Source: DAIDKA01 sp036267975 (GTDB taxonomy: Bacteria; Pseudomonadota; Gammaproteobacteria; Steroidobacterales; Steroidobacteraceae). From it: DNA of 64,000 nucleotides. The position numbers and the translations under genes are program-made. Positions 1 through 8,331 of the stretch are shown one piece after another; the stretch's first letter is position 1; each line of letters opens with the position of its first letter. The notes under the pieces are model-generated. The model was not told the DNA's origin. It searched no databases and worked only from the letters and a program-made list of their open reading frames with translations. The stretch is taken from NCBI GenBank assembly GCA_036267975.1, contig DATAVA010000027.1:1-64000 (forward strand), read 5' to 3'.

Positions 1-507
1 GGTGCCGAGGGCGTTGACCTGTGCGGAGGTGAACACGCTCAGCGCCTGGGTGCTCAGACTCGCCAGCGGCGTGGTGCTGAGGGCGGTGATGGCGCCCAGG
101 GCAGTGGTGGTCAGGCCCGAGGCCTGCGATGCACCGAGCAGGCCCAGCTGCGCGGCAGTAAGGGTGGTAGCGATGACGGACAACTGAGTGGTGGTCAGCG
201 CGCGGACCTGCGCAGACGTCAGGGAATGGACTTCCACACTCGTCAGATTGCTGATCTGTGCGACCGTCAGGGCCGCGACATCCTTGGTGCTGATGGCAGC
301 AACCTGCGCACTGTCGAGCAGCGAAAGTGCCGTGGTGCTGATCTGAACGATGTCGGCTGCGGTGAAGTAGGGAATCTGGGTTGTCAGCAGGCCCTGTACC
401 TGGACACTGCTGAGCGCATTGGCGTCCGTTGTGGAGAGCGAGGCGATCTGCCCCGACGTCAGCATCTGGATCTGGGCTACGGACATTCCGGAGATGATGG
501 AGGTCAT
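1..507 (-). CDS. Octapeptide-repeat protein, partial (runs off left edge)
   Basis: An open frame of 169 codons runs from an ATG at 507 to the window edge without a stop. An RBS-like AAGGGAAG sits just upstream. After about 16 residues the protein is built almost wholly of eight-residue units of the form T-x-x-Q-[VIL]-x-x-[LI], for example TSAQVRAL, TVAQISNL, DSAQVAAI and TTTQLSVI, with a few units stretched to 11-12. It is Thr/Ser/Ala/Leu rich and has no Cys, no signal peptide and no membrane segment in the visible part. Similar Thr-Gln octads occur in large proteins named only as beta-strand-repeat or adhesion-like. A FliA-type promoter lies 90 bases upstream and fliS is the upstream neighbour, so a late flagellar or surface role is inferred. 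Function unknown. Confidence 0.8.
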   Translation of the reverse strand, partial: MTSIISGMSVAQIQMLTSGQIASLSTTDANALSSVQVQGLLTTQIPYFTAADIVQISTTALSLLDSAQVAAISTKDVAALTVAQISNLTSVEVHSLTSAQVRALTTTQLSVIATTLTAAQLGLLGASQASGLTTTALGAITALSTTPLASLSTQALSVFTSAQVNALGT

Positions 508-599
508 GACTTCCCTTTACACAAATCGAAGCGGGCTTTCCGCGATCACCATTACGTCAAATCCGAAGCCGGACCGCAGGTCGTGCCTCGTCTGGGTTG

Positions 600-626
600 T
601 CATCGGCGCGGCCGACTGAATCCTTA
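600..626 (-). promoter_or_regulatory. Sigma-28 (FliA) promoter of the octad-repeat gene
   Basis: On the minus strand TAAGGATT (626-619), an 11-base spacer and GCCGATGA (607-600) match the FliA consensus TAAAGTTT-N11-GCCGATAA at 6/8 and 7/8 positions with exact spacing. Transcription would start near 593, leaving a leader of about 86 bases before the ATG at 507. The rest of the 508-716 gap shows only short GC-rich inverted repeats. Confidence 0.7.
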
Positions 627-716
627 AGGCAACACATCCGAAAGGGTGACAAGGGTCACAGGCCGGCTACGGTGTGACGCATCTCTCAGTGGCCGCATGC
701 CACGCGGCGGCCCGGG

Positions 717-1169
717 TCAGGCCCCGCGCGCTGCCCCGGTGTCGGTCGCGCCAGCGCGCACCGTTGGTCCGATAGCCATCCAGGCCGAGCGGATCTCGCC
801 CAGCAGCCCGAGGACCTCGGCGACCGTGGAAGCATCGCTGTTCAGGTTGGCGAGCATGAGTTGCCGGATCATGTACTCATACAGACCATCGAGGTTTTGC
901 GCGAGCGGGCCGCCCTGGGCCAGATTGAGACTGCCACGCAGTTCCGCAACGATCGCGACGCAGCTGTGCAGCAGCTTCGACTTGCGCACCAACTTCTTAT
1001 GCTCGATGCAGCCACAGGCCGCCGCCAGCCGTTCGGTGGCCGCATCCAGCAAGATCAGAACCATGCCGTGAGGATCCGCACTCGCCACGCCGCCGTGGAC
1101 CGCAACCGTGTTATAGGTCGCCAGCCTTGCCTGGCGAGAATTGGGTAGCACGTGAACTCGTTCCGTCAA
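717..1169 (-). CDS. fliS: Flagellar export chaperone FliS
   Basis: FliS binds the C-terminal disordered tail of flagellin in the cytoplasm and keeps it unpolymerised until export. The 150-residue helical protein carries the family pattern: a YNTVAV opening, LLDAATERL, a central helix ending LAQGGPLAQNLDGLYEYM, and a final LLGEIRSAW helix. It lies downstream of fliD as in most flagellar loci. The start is unsure: 1169 is a TTG, while an in-frame GTG at 1151 has a GGAAC-type site upstream. A second FliS-like protein is encoded at 51592-52059. Confidence 0.9.
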   Translation of the reverse strand: MTERVHVLPNSRQARLATYNTVAVHGGVASADPHGMVLILLDAATERLAAACGCIEHKKLVRKSKLLHSCVAIVAELRGSLNLAQGGPLAQNLDGLYEYMIRQLMLANLNSDASTVAEVLGLLGEIRSAWMAIGPTVRAGATDTGAARGA

Positions 1170-1222
1170 CCGTCGATACTTCAGCTAACGGCTCGGGACA
1201 GGCGAACTTTAGGGGCTGCTCC

Positions 1223-2722
1223 CTAGGCGTTCGGCGTGCCCTGCACCGACGGCAGGCTGGCAAAGGACTGGGTCAGGTACGAAGAGGTGGTCTGCAGCGA
1301 CGAAAGCAGAGTGTTCAGCGCTGAATACTGCTGAGTCAGACTCGCCGTCAACGCGGCCATCTGCGTATTCAGCGTGTCGGTCTGCGTGGTCAGGGCGTTT
1401 TCCTGCGTGATCAGTGTCGCGCTGCGCGAGGAAATGGATCCTTGCGAAGACAGTGCCTGGGTGATCTGCGAGTTCAGCGTAGTGGCCACACCGGAGCTGG
1501 CGCTGAACAGCGCGCTCACCGCACCCGGAGCCGCTGACAACGCGTTTTGCAAGGTTGCGGTATTGAGACTCAACGTCCCGTCGCTTTGAGTCGTGATGCC
1601 CACGCTGGCCAGGGAGTTGTAGGTGCTGGACCCGGTGTTGACGACGCTGTACAGCGCCGAACGGATCTGATTCTGAATGCCGGAAAGCAGCGAGTCACCC
1701 ATCATCGGACCGGCAGTGCCGGTCGTCGAATCGAAACCTCCGAGCGTGGAAAACGTGCCCGCGAGAGTGTTGTAGGCAGCGACGAAGGCGCTGATGTTGC
1801 TTTGTATGGTCGAGCTGTCGCTGGACACGCTCAGGGTCGCCGGAGCATCCGTGGTGACGGCGCTCGCGCCGGAACCGGTGGTCGTGGTGGTCAGACCGGT
1901 CAGTGCCAGGGTCACACCGGTCAGCGCGCCGGTGACGGAGTTGCTGGCGCTCGTATACGGAATACCCGAAATGCTGAATTGGGCGTCCTGCGCCAGCTGG
2001 TCAGCCGACTGCGGCATGTAGTTCGCGGTGTTGCCGGTTCCATAGGCCAGCGCCGTCAGGCCCGTGCCACCGTCGGTCTGCGTAGCCTGTAGCTGGATGG
2101 TGTTGGCCTGACCGGTCAATGTCGACGTCAGCACCAGGTGGGCGCCATCCGTTCCGGTCACGACCGCAGCAGAGATGCCCGGGTTGCCGGCCGCGCCGTT
2201 GATGGCCCCCGCGATTCCCGCAAGGGTATCGTTGGTGCTGTTGATGCTGAGGTTGAAGCTGCTGCTGCCAAGGGACAACTGCAGCGTGCCGATACCGAGC
2301 GGCGCGTTGCTCCCGGCGGTAATGGCATTGGAGACCAGCTGCTCGCCCTGGGCAAGCTGCGTAACCGAAACGCTGTACGAGCCGCTGACGGCCGTGCCGT
2401 CCGCGGTCGCCGTGAAAGCCGAAGTGTTGCTGCTGTTTGCGGTCAGCGAGTTGAACGAGCTGGGGCTATCCAAAGCGCTCAATGAAGACTGGAAGGTCGA
2501 CAGCGCGCTCTTGAGGGTACCCACCGAGGAAATCTCGGTGGTCACCGTCTGGGTCTGAGTTGAGATCAGCGCATCCTGGGGCGCGCGGGTTGCCGCCACC
2601 AGCTGCGACACCAGCGAACTGACGTTGATCACGGAGCCGCCCGCCGCACCCGCGCTCGAGGCGCTGGCCACCGAGACTGGTGTGGTATTCGCCGAATTAC
2701 TGGTCGTGCTAACCGTAGTCAT
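1223..2722 (-). CDS. fliD: Flagellar filament cap protein FliD (HAP2)
   Basis: FliD forms the cap at the filament tip under which flagellin subunits fold. At 499 residues it is of usual length. An N-terminal Ser/Thr/Ala-rich domain (NVSSLVSQLVAATRAP, near residue 35) gives the FliD_N signature. A long variable centre follows, and a C-terminal coiled-coil region (about 425-480) rich in Gln, Leu and Ser ends in LLSSLQTTSSYLTQSF. It sits between fliC and fliS. A weak FliA-like element and a strong hairpin lie in the 102-base gap upstream. Confidence 0.95.
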   Translation of the reverse strand: MTTVSTTSNSANTTPVSVASASSAGAAGGSVINVSSLVSQLVAATRAPQDALISTQTQTVTTEISSVGTLKSALSTFQSSLSALDSPSSFNSLTANSSNTSAFTATADGTAVSGSYSVSVTQLAQGEQLVSNAITAGSNAPLGIGTLQLSLGSSSFNLSINSTNDTLAGIAGAINGAAGNPGISAAVVTGTDGAHLVLTSTLTGQANTIQLQATQTDGGTGLTALAYGTGNTANYMPQSADQLAQDAQFSISGIPYTSASNSVTGALTGVTLALTGLTTTTTGSGASAVTTDAPATLSVSSDSSTIQSNISAFVAAYNTLAGTFSTLGGFDSTTGTAGPMMGDSLLSGIQNQIRSALYSVVNTGSSTYNSLASVGITTQSDGTLSLNTATLQNALSAAPGAVSALFSASSGVATTLNSQITQALSSQGSISSRSATLITQENALTTQTDTLNTQMAALTASLTQQYSALNTLLSSLQTTSSYLTQSFASLPSVQGTPNA

Positions 2723-2744
2723 TTGCGCAAATCTCGGTCAATGA

Positions 2745-2784
2745 CAAAAATGCACTACGGCGGGCGTCTTGCGACGCCCGCCGT
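2745..2784 (-). terminator. Hairpin after fliC, probable terminator or 3' stabiliser
   Basis: Positions 2757-2784 form a perfect 12-bp stem closed on the minus strand by a GCAA tetraloop (GNRA type). Six bases further on comes a run of five T (2750-2746). The offset T-run makes termination less certain than the hairpin itself. It would protect or end the abundant flagellin mRNA before fliD. Confidence 0.6.
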
Positions 2785-2800
2785 GGTTGGGATCACGATC

Positions 2801-2827
2801 CATTCGGCTGCGCCTGCATTATCCTTA
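2801..2827 (-). promoter_or_regulatory. Weak FliA-like element before fliD
   Basis: TAAGGATA (2827-2820, including the fliC stop codon), 11 bases, then GCCGAATG (2808-2801). Each half matches the FliA consensus at only 5 of 8 positions, but spacing is exact. If active, the fliC-fliD hairpin would lie in the fliD leader. Confidence 0.3.
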
Positions 2828-4045
2828 CGGAAGCTTCTGCAGCAGCGTCAGAATGTTCTGCGGAATCGTGTTGGCCTGAGCCACCATCGCCGTACCAGCC
2901 TGCTGCAGGATCTGGGCCTTTGACAGCGCCGAAGTCGCACTGGCGTAGTCCGTATCCTGAATCTGGCTGCGGGCGCTCGTCAGGTTGGTCGAATCAGTAT
3001 TCAAGCCCGTGATCGCGGACTGGAAGCGGTTCTGGTAAGCGCCCAACTGCGCGCTTTCCGTCGCCAGCTGCTGCAGCGCCTGATCGACCTGCACCAGCAC
3101 CTGGTTCGAGTTGTCGACCGTGGTCACGTTCGCACTGTTGATCGTGCCGGGCGTGGCCGAGGCCGCAATCACGTTGGCGCCTTCCGTGAGGCCGAATGTG
3201 GCCGCGGTTTCACCACCGACGTTGCCGACACCCGCACCCTGCGTCGCGGTCGTCGCGATCGTCACAGTCTGGCCAATGGCCGTGCTGCTCAGGTCGATAC
3301 CACCGTTGGCGTCGACCGTGGCCACGATACCCTGGGAGCCGACCGCCTGGTTGATCGCGCCGGCGATGCTCTTCAGATCGGTGCTCTGGGTACCCGTGAG
3401 CGTAATGGTGCTCGTCTGGATTGCGGCGCTGGCGACTCCGCCAGCCGGGGTTACCGAGACGCTGAAGCTCACCGTGTCGCTGTTGCCACCGCCGTAGGTG
3501 CCCACACCAGCGCTCACCAGCGTATTCAACTGACCCAGATTGCTGGCAGCGGCGCTGCCGATCGAGGACACGTTGATGGTCTGGCCGGCATTCGCGCCGA
3601 CCTGGAAGGTGGCGCCCTGGAAGGTGCCATCGAGCAGGTTCACGCCGTTGAACTGCGTCTGCGAGGCGACGCTGTTGATATCGGACTTCAGCTGCTGGAA
3701 CTGCGCGTCAAGGTCGGCGCGGTCGGTGCTGCTGTTGGTCGCATTCAGCGACTGCACGGCCAGATCGCGCATCGTCTGCAGGTCGTTTACGACCTCCTGC
3801 AGGGCGCCCGAAGCCGTCTGGGCCAGCGACACGCCGTCATTGGCGTTCTGCGCAGCCTGGTTGATGCCGTTGATCTGCGAGGTCATGCCCTGGACGATCG
3901 CGTATCCGGCGGCGTCGTCCGCGGCCGTGTTGATGCGCAGGCCGGAGGACAGCTGCTGCAGAGCGGTTGCCAGCTGGCCGCCCGAGGCGGTGAGGCTGTT
4001 CTGAGCGACCATCGAGCTCAGATTGGTATTGAGGACTAGTGACAT
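2825..4045 (-). CDS. fliC: Flagellin FliC
   Basis: This is the filament subunit, exported through the flagellar type III apparatus. The 406-residue protein has both conserved D0/D1 ends: the N-terminal part includes NTNLSSMVAQNSL and LSSGLRINTAADDAAG, and the C-terminal part includes SALSKAQILQQAGTAMVAQAN and ends in LLQKLP. The middle (about 170-300) is the variable surface domain. It is the only flagellin in the window. Its own FliA promoter lies upstream and a GC-rich hairpin follows, so it is probably a single-gene transcript. The FliS binding region is the C-terminal helix. Confidence 0.97.
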   Translation of the reverse strand: MSLVLNTNLSSMVAQNSLTASGGQLATALQQLSSGLRINTAADDAAGYAIVQGMTSQINGINQAAQNANDGVSLAQTASGALQEVVNDLQTMRDLAVQSLNATNSSTDRADLDAQFQQLKSDINSVASQTQFNGVNLLDGTFQGATFQVGANAGQTINVSSIGSAAASNLGQLNTLVSAGVGTYGGGNSDTVSFSVSVTPAGGVASAAIQTSTITLTGTQSTDLKSIAGAINQAVGSQGIVATVDANGGIDLSSTAIGQTVTIATTATQGAGVGNVGGETAATFGLTEGANVIAASATPGTINSANVTTVDNSNQVLVQVDQALQQLATESAQLGAYQNRFQSAITGLNTDSTNLTSARSQIQDTDYASATSALSKAQILQQAGTAMVAQANTIPQNILTLLQKLP

Positions 4046-4139
4046 TGTCTTGACTCCTGAGGTTTCGTTCAGGCGCCGGACACCAGTCCGTCGCTCTGTA
4101 GTCTGTCGCGGCTCCTAGACCGCATTCCGTTCAGACCCT

Positions 4140-4166
4140 GTATCGGTGCGGCTGGCAGCAACTTGA
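4140..4166 (-). promoter_or_regulatory. Sigma-28 (FliA) promoter of fliC
   Basis: TCAAGTTG (4166-4159), an 11-base spacer and ACCGATAC (4147-4140) on the minus strand. Each half matches the FliA consensus at 6 of 8 positions. Predicted start is near 4134, giving a leader of about 89 bases. The same -35 octamer recurs before the fliS2 gene at 52112-52119. Confidence 0.75.
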
Positions 4167-4234
4167 GCTCCTGGAGGGTCAGCCATCCATTCTGCCGAGT
4201 GCGTCACAATTCGCTTGCGGGACATCCGGGCTCG

Positions 4235-5422
4235 CTACTGGATGTAGTTGAACAAGGAGAGCTTCGCAATCGACGCATAGGACTCCTGCGCTGCCTGCAG
4301 CGCAAGTTCCTCGGTCGACAGACGGGTCGTCGCCGCAGCGTAATCGACGTTCTGGATAGCCGACACGGATGCGGTCATGTTGGTCTGCGCGCTTTGGGCG
4401 CTGGTGTTGGCTGCCGTGATGGCATTGATCCGTGCTCCGACCGAGGCTTGCACCTCGCCGAAATTGCTGATCGCGCCGTCGATCTGCTGCAGCGTGTTGC
4501 CGACCTGGGTCGCTATCTGGGCGGAACTGAGGGTCGGATCGTTCAGGGTCGTGATCAGATTCGAAAGCGTGGAAAAGGCGCTGGCAGTGCCCGCGGCCGC
4601 CACGGTAAAAGTGTCGCCCGTCGCGGGTGTGCCGGTCACCGTCGTGCTGATGCCGTTGAATGCGATCGTGCCCGGGCTGGTGAAGGTGCCGCTGCTCACC
4701 GTGGTGCCCGCACTGTTGGTGACCGTGTAGTCCGTCGGATCGCTGAAGGTGATGGTGTAGGTGTCAGGCACCCATTGTGTGGAATTCACCACGGTGCCGG
4801 TGTCGATCGTAGCCGACCCGCTATTGCTGGCGCCCACTGCCGTCGTGAACGTGCCGTTTCCGGCTGGAATGTTCATGAAGACGCTGCCACCGGTATCGCC
4901 GCTGGAGATGCGCTGGTTCGAACTGATCTGCACCTGATTGACGCTTGCCGAGCCGTTGTAGGCGACCGACCCTCCGGACTGCGCGAACGGCTGGGTGCCA
5001 CTGGTCTGTCCGGCGAACACATAGTTGCCATTCGAATCCGTGCTGTTGGCGCTGCTGACCAGCTGCTGCAGCAGTTGCTGCAGCTGGGTGGAAATATCCT
5101 GGCGCTGAGAAGAGGTCAGTGCGGGATTATTCGCCTGCACCGCCAGATCGCGCGCGCTTTGCATGACGTTGGTCGCGTCCGTGAGCGACTGCTCCTCGAT
5201 CTGCAGATTCGCGTTCAGCACGCTGCCGTTCGACTGATACTGCTGTGACGCAGAGATCTGCGCATCCAACTGATTGACCTGGGCCATTCCCGCCGGATCA
5301 TCGGCGGCGCTCTGCAGCTTGTTGCCGGTTGAAAGCTGCTGCTGCGTGGTGTTGATATCCGACTCCAGCGACTGCATCTGCTGGGCGGCGTCAGTCTGGA
5401 ATCCGATAGTGGAAATCCGCAT
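4235..5422 (-). CDS. flgL: Hook-filament junction protein FlgL (HAP3)
   Basis: FlgL joins the hook-side junction to the filament. The 395-residue protein resembles flagellin at both ends: N-terminal QQQLSTGNKLQSAADDPAG and a C-terminal helix with ATTRLSTEELALQAAQ ending at FNYIQ. The middle is a Thr/Ser/Gly-rich variable domain. It starts four bases after flgK ends, so the two are co-transcribed, matching their adjacent places in the structure. Confidence 0.96.
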   Translation of the reverse strand: MRISTIGFQTDAAQQMQSLESDINTTQQQLSTGNKLQSAADDPAGMAQVNQLDAQISASQQYQSNGSVLNANLQIEEQSLTDATNVMQSARDLAVQANNPALTSSQRQDISTQLQQLLQQLVSSANSTDSNGNYVFAGQTSGTQPFAQSGGSVAYNGSASVNQVQISSNQRISSGDTGGSVFMNIPAGNGTFTTAVGASNSGSATIDTGTVVNSTQWVPDTYTITFSDPTDYTVTNSAGTTVSSGTFTSPGTIAFNGISTTVTGTPATGDTFTVAAAGTASAFSTLSNLITTLNDPTLSSAQIATQVGNTLQQIDGAISNFGEVQASVGARINAITAANTSAQSAQTNMTASVSAIQNVDYAAATTRLSTEELALQAAQESYASIAKLSLFNYIQ

Positions 5423-5426
5423 GGGT

Positions 5427-7328
5427 TTAACCGTTGGCGATTGCCGTGATAAGGGTCGTGAACATCTGACTGGAGACCTGAATCATCTGGGCGCAGGCCT
5501 GGTAGGCCTGCTGGAATTTCAGCATGTTGGCTGCTTCCTCATCCAGATTGACGCCGGAGAGGTTGTTCACCGCATCGGTTGCCGATGTGTTGACTGCCTG
5601 CTGCGCCTGCGAGTTGGCCTGCGCCTGCTGGGTCTGCGCGCCGACCTGGCTCACCAGTGAATTCGAAGCCCCCGTGAGGGACACCGTGCCGCCATTGAGC
5701 GCATTGGCGCTCAGGCCGTCGATCATGGCGAACAGATTGGTGTTGTCGCCGATGTTTCCCGCGTTGCTGCTGACCGTGAAACTGTCACCTGCGGCGGGCG
5801 TGCCGCTGATGGAAGTCGTCCAGCCGTCGGCCGTGATGGCGGCGCCGGGCGTGTAGGTAAGGGTCGGCCCGGTGCCGTCGATCTGGTACTGCGTGGCTGA
5901 GCTGAACACGATGGACGTCGCCGTCAGCAGGTTCGGGTCGGTCGGATCCGTCACTGTAGCCGCGGCGATCGTGCCGCTGCCGGTATTGCCGGGGGCCGCC
6001 GCTGCCTGCACTGCAGCGCCCGAGGCGATCTGCGTCGGGCTGGTCAAAAGAACATTGAACCCGGCGGCCGCGGTGGCGGTCGGCTGCACCAGATAGCTGT
6101 CACCGTCGTTGGCGGTGCCGCTCACCACAATCGACAGTCCGGCAGCCGTGAAGGGGTTGCCGGCGCTGCCGTCGCCGCCCATCACAATCGATTGATGGGT
6201 TGTCTGATCGTACAACTGCCAGTTGCCGGCGTTGCTGGTCAACGTGTAGTCATCGGTGGTCAGCGCCGAGAGGCTGGTGCGCATGGCTGTGACCTGCGCG
6301 GCGCCGGTGTTGTTGGCCGACGGGCTCACCTGCACGGCGCCCACGGCGAACAGGGGCTGTCCCTGCGCTCCGGTCTGCGTAAGGCCCGCGGCCTGCTGTT
6401 GGTTCATGATGCTGGCGACGCCGACGCTGATCTGGCCGAGGGAGTTCAGCGTGGGATCGATGACCTGACTGCGCACGGCGAGCAGGCCGCCCAGGGAGCC
6501 GCCCGTGATGGCTCCGGTAATATTCACCGTTGCGGCCGCAGTTCCCGCCGTCGCAAGGGAGACATCGAATTGCGTCGGATTGTACTGATCCGGAATCGCC
6601 GAGAGTGTCTGCGCGGTACCGCCGCTGACCAGGGACTGGCCATTGCCGATGAAGACATCCAGCGAGCCATCACTTTGCGTGGCGGTGTTCACCGAGACGT
6701 ACTGGCTGAGCTGATTGATGAGCTGGTCGCGCTGGTCGAGGAGGCTGTTGGGCGGCTGACCCAGGTTCGTCTGTTCGGAGATCTGGGTATTGACGTTGGC
6801 GATGTTGCCGGCCAGGGTGTTGATTTCCTGGACGTTGCTGCTGATCTGACCCTCTACATTCTGCTCGGCGGAATTGAGCTGGCTGGCGTAGCCCTGGATG
6901 GACGTGGCCAGTGTTTGCGCGGAACTCAACACGGCAGTGCCACTGGCGGCCAGCGTGGGCGAATTGGCCAGGGTCTGCAACGAATTGCTGAAGCTCTGCA
7001 GCTGTGCGGTCAACCCGGTGCTGGGATCGCTCAGCATATTGTCGACCGAGGCAGCCGTGGTCGCGTAGGCATTGAAACTGGAATAGCTGCTCTGTGACGA
7101 GCGCATCTGTCCGGCCAGCAGCTCGCTGTAACTGCGGGTTACGCCGGTGACCAGCACCCCAATGCCGAAATTTCCAATACTGGTCGACTCGCCGGGCTGC
7201 GGGGCGAACTGTGCGCTCTCGACGCTGTAGCCCGGCGTCGAGACATTCGCCACGTTATTGCTCGTGACTCCCAGAGCTTTCTGGAATGCGAGCAGCCCGG
7301 AGACGCTGGTGCGAAGTACGTCAACCAT
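5427..7328 (-). CDS. flgK: Hook-filament junction protein FlgK (HAP1)
   Basis: FlgK is the first junction protein, bound to the hook tip. The 633-residue protein has the rod/hook N-terminal motif NNVANVSTPGYS (about residues 24-35), a long Thr/Ala/Gly-rich central part, and the C-terminal signature GVNLDEEAANMLKFQQAYQA. Export before filament assembly normally needs the FlgN chaperone, encoded here at 16019-16504. It follows flgJ by 13 bases within the flg operon. No separate FliA promoter was seen before it. Confidence 0.97.
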   Translation of the reverse strand: MVDVLRTSVSGLLAFQKALGVTSNNVANVSTPGYSVESAQFAPQPGESTSIGNFGIGVLVTGVTRSYSELLAGQMRSSQSSYSSFNAYATTAASVDNMLSDPSTGLTAQLQSFSNSLQTLANSPTLAASGTAVLSSAQTLATSIQGYASQLNSAEQNVEGQISSNVQEINTLAGNIANVNTQISEQTNLGQPPNSLLDQRDQLINQLSQYVSVNTATQSDGSLDVFIGNGQSLVSGGTAQTLSAIPDQYNPTQFDVSLATAGTAAATVNITGAITGGSLGGLLAVRSQVIDPTLNSLGQISVGVASIMNQQQAAGLTQTGAQGQPLFAVGAVQVSPSANNTGAAQVTAMRTSLSALTTDDYTLTSNAGNWQLYDQTTHQSIVMGGDGSAGNPFTAAGLSIVVSGTANDGDSYLVQPTATAAAGFNVLLTSPTQIASGAAVQAAAAPGNTGSGTIAAATVTDPTDPNLLTATSIVFSSATQYQIDGTGPTLTYTPGAAITADGWTTSISGTPAAGDSFTVSSNAGNIGDNTNLFAMIDGLSANALNGGTVSLTGASNSLVSQVGAQTQQAQANSQAQQAVNTSATDAVNNLSGVNLDEEAANMLKFQQAYQACAQMIQVSSQMFTTLITAIANG

Positions 7329-7341
7329 TCGAAATCAGCCT

Positions 7342-8319
7342 TTACAGCGTGCTCGTGGTCACAGTTGTCGGCAGATCGGCGCCGGACTTGAGGGCTGTGA
7401 GTCCACGAAGGGTCATGGCCAGGTGGCCGGAGATGTTGTTGGCGACGGCGCTGACCTTGCGGGCATAGTCCGGATCAGTCGCGTAACCGCCGCGTTGCAG
7501 CCCGCTCGCAAAGGCGCGGGCATCGGTTCCGGTGTTAAGCGCGGCGGCGTACCGCGGGTTATTGCGCAGGATCGAGACATAATCCTGGAAGCTCTCGGTG
7601 GCATCTGCGTACGAGCGGAACGGGGACATCTGTGTCGTTGCGGTCTGCGCGGACACTTCGGTCGTCTGCGCCTGGACGCTGGCGCCGCTCCAGGAACCCG
7701 TCGCCTTGACGCCAAATAAGTTGTGGCTCGAATTGCCACTGCCATCATGGGGTAGATTTCGACCCCAATTGGTCTCGAGCGCTGCCTGCGCCAGCAGGTT
7801 GCTCGGAGCCACGCCGAGTTGCTCTGCGGCCTGCTGTGCCTGTGGCCACAAGCCCTGAATGAATTTCTGCTGGGTCGCGGTCGAGGCCGCCGGCAGCGCC
7901 ACTTTCCCGCTGCCGCCAGGCGTGGCCGGCGCTTTCAGTCCCGCCGCACTGTCGCTGGCGCCGGTCGCGGCCGCGCCGGCGCCGGGAACGCCGAGCCGCT
8001 GCAACTGGCGAACCAGCATGTCGGCCAGGCCCAGGCCACGACCCTTGGACAGCTGCAGCGCAAGCTGATCGTCGTACATGCCCTCATACATCTTCTCCTG
8101 GTCGCTGCCGAAGATCGGGTCCGTGCCCACGGCGTCACGCATGCTCTTGAGCATCATCCGCGTGAACATGCTCTCAAACTGCTGTGCGACCTTGCGCACC
8201 GCGGATGGATCGTTGCGGGCCGCAGCTAGCTTCAACGCCTTCAGTCCCGAGAAATCCGTATAGGTATCGGCACTGGCCGCGGCGGCAGAGGCGTCTGCTG
8301 GGATGGGCAGGGTGGACAT
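7342..8319 (-). CDS. flgJ: FlgJ, rod cap with peptidoglycan hydrolase domain
   Basis: FlgJ caps the growing rod and opens the peptidoglycan layer. The 325-residue protein has the N-terminal rod-binding domain (about 35-115, with FESMFTRMMLKSMRD and DQLALQLSKGRGLG). A Gly/Ala linker leads to a C-terminal glucosaminidase/muramidase domain (about 165-310, with LLAQAALETNWGR, whose Glu is the expected catalytic acid, and NLFGVKA). This is the fused two-domain form found in beta- and gammaproteobacteria. It lies between flgI and flgK. Confidence 0.95.
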   Translation of the reverse strand: MSTLPIPADASAAAASADTYTDFSGLKALKLAAARNDPSAVRKVAQQFESMFTRMMLKSMRDAVGTDPIFGSDQEKMYEGMYDDQLALQLSKGRGLGLADMLVRQLQRLGVPGAGAAATGASDSAAGLKAPATPGGSGKVALPAASTATQQKFIQGLWPQAQQAAEQLGVAPSNLLAQAALETNWGRNLPHDGSGNSSHNLFGVKATGSWSGASVQAQTTEVSAQTATTQMSPFRSYADATESFQDYVSILRNNPRYAAALNTGTDARAFASGLQRGGYATDPDYARKVSAVANNISGHLAMTLRGLTALKSGADLPTTVTTSTL

Positions 8320-8331
8320 GTGGCCGGCGCC

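Noticed and set aside
661..716. Terminator after fliS
   Set aside because: Several short GC-rich inverted repeats are present but none is followed by a T-run.
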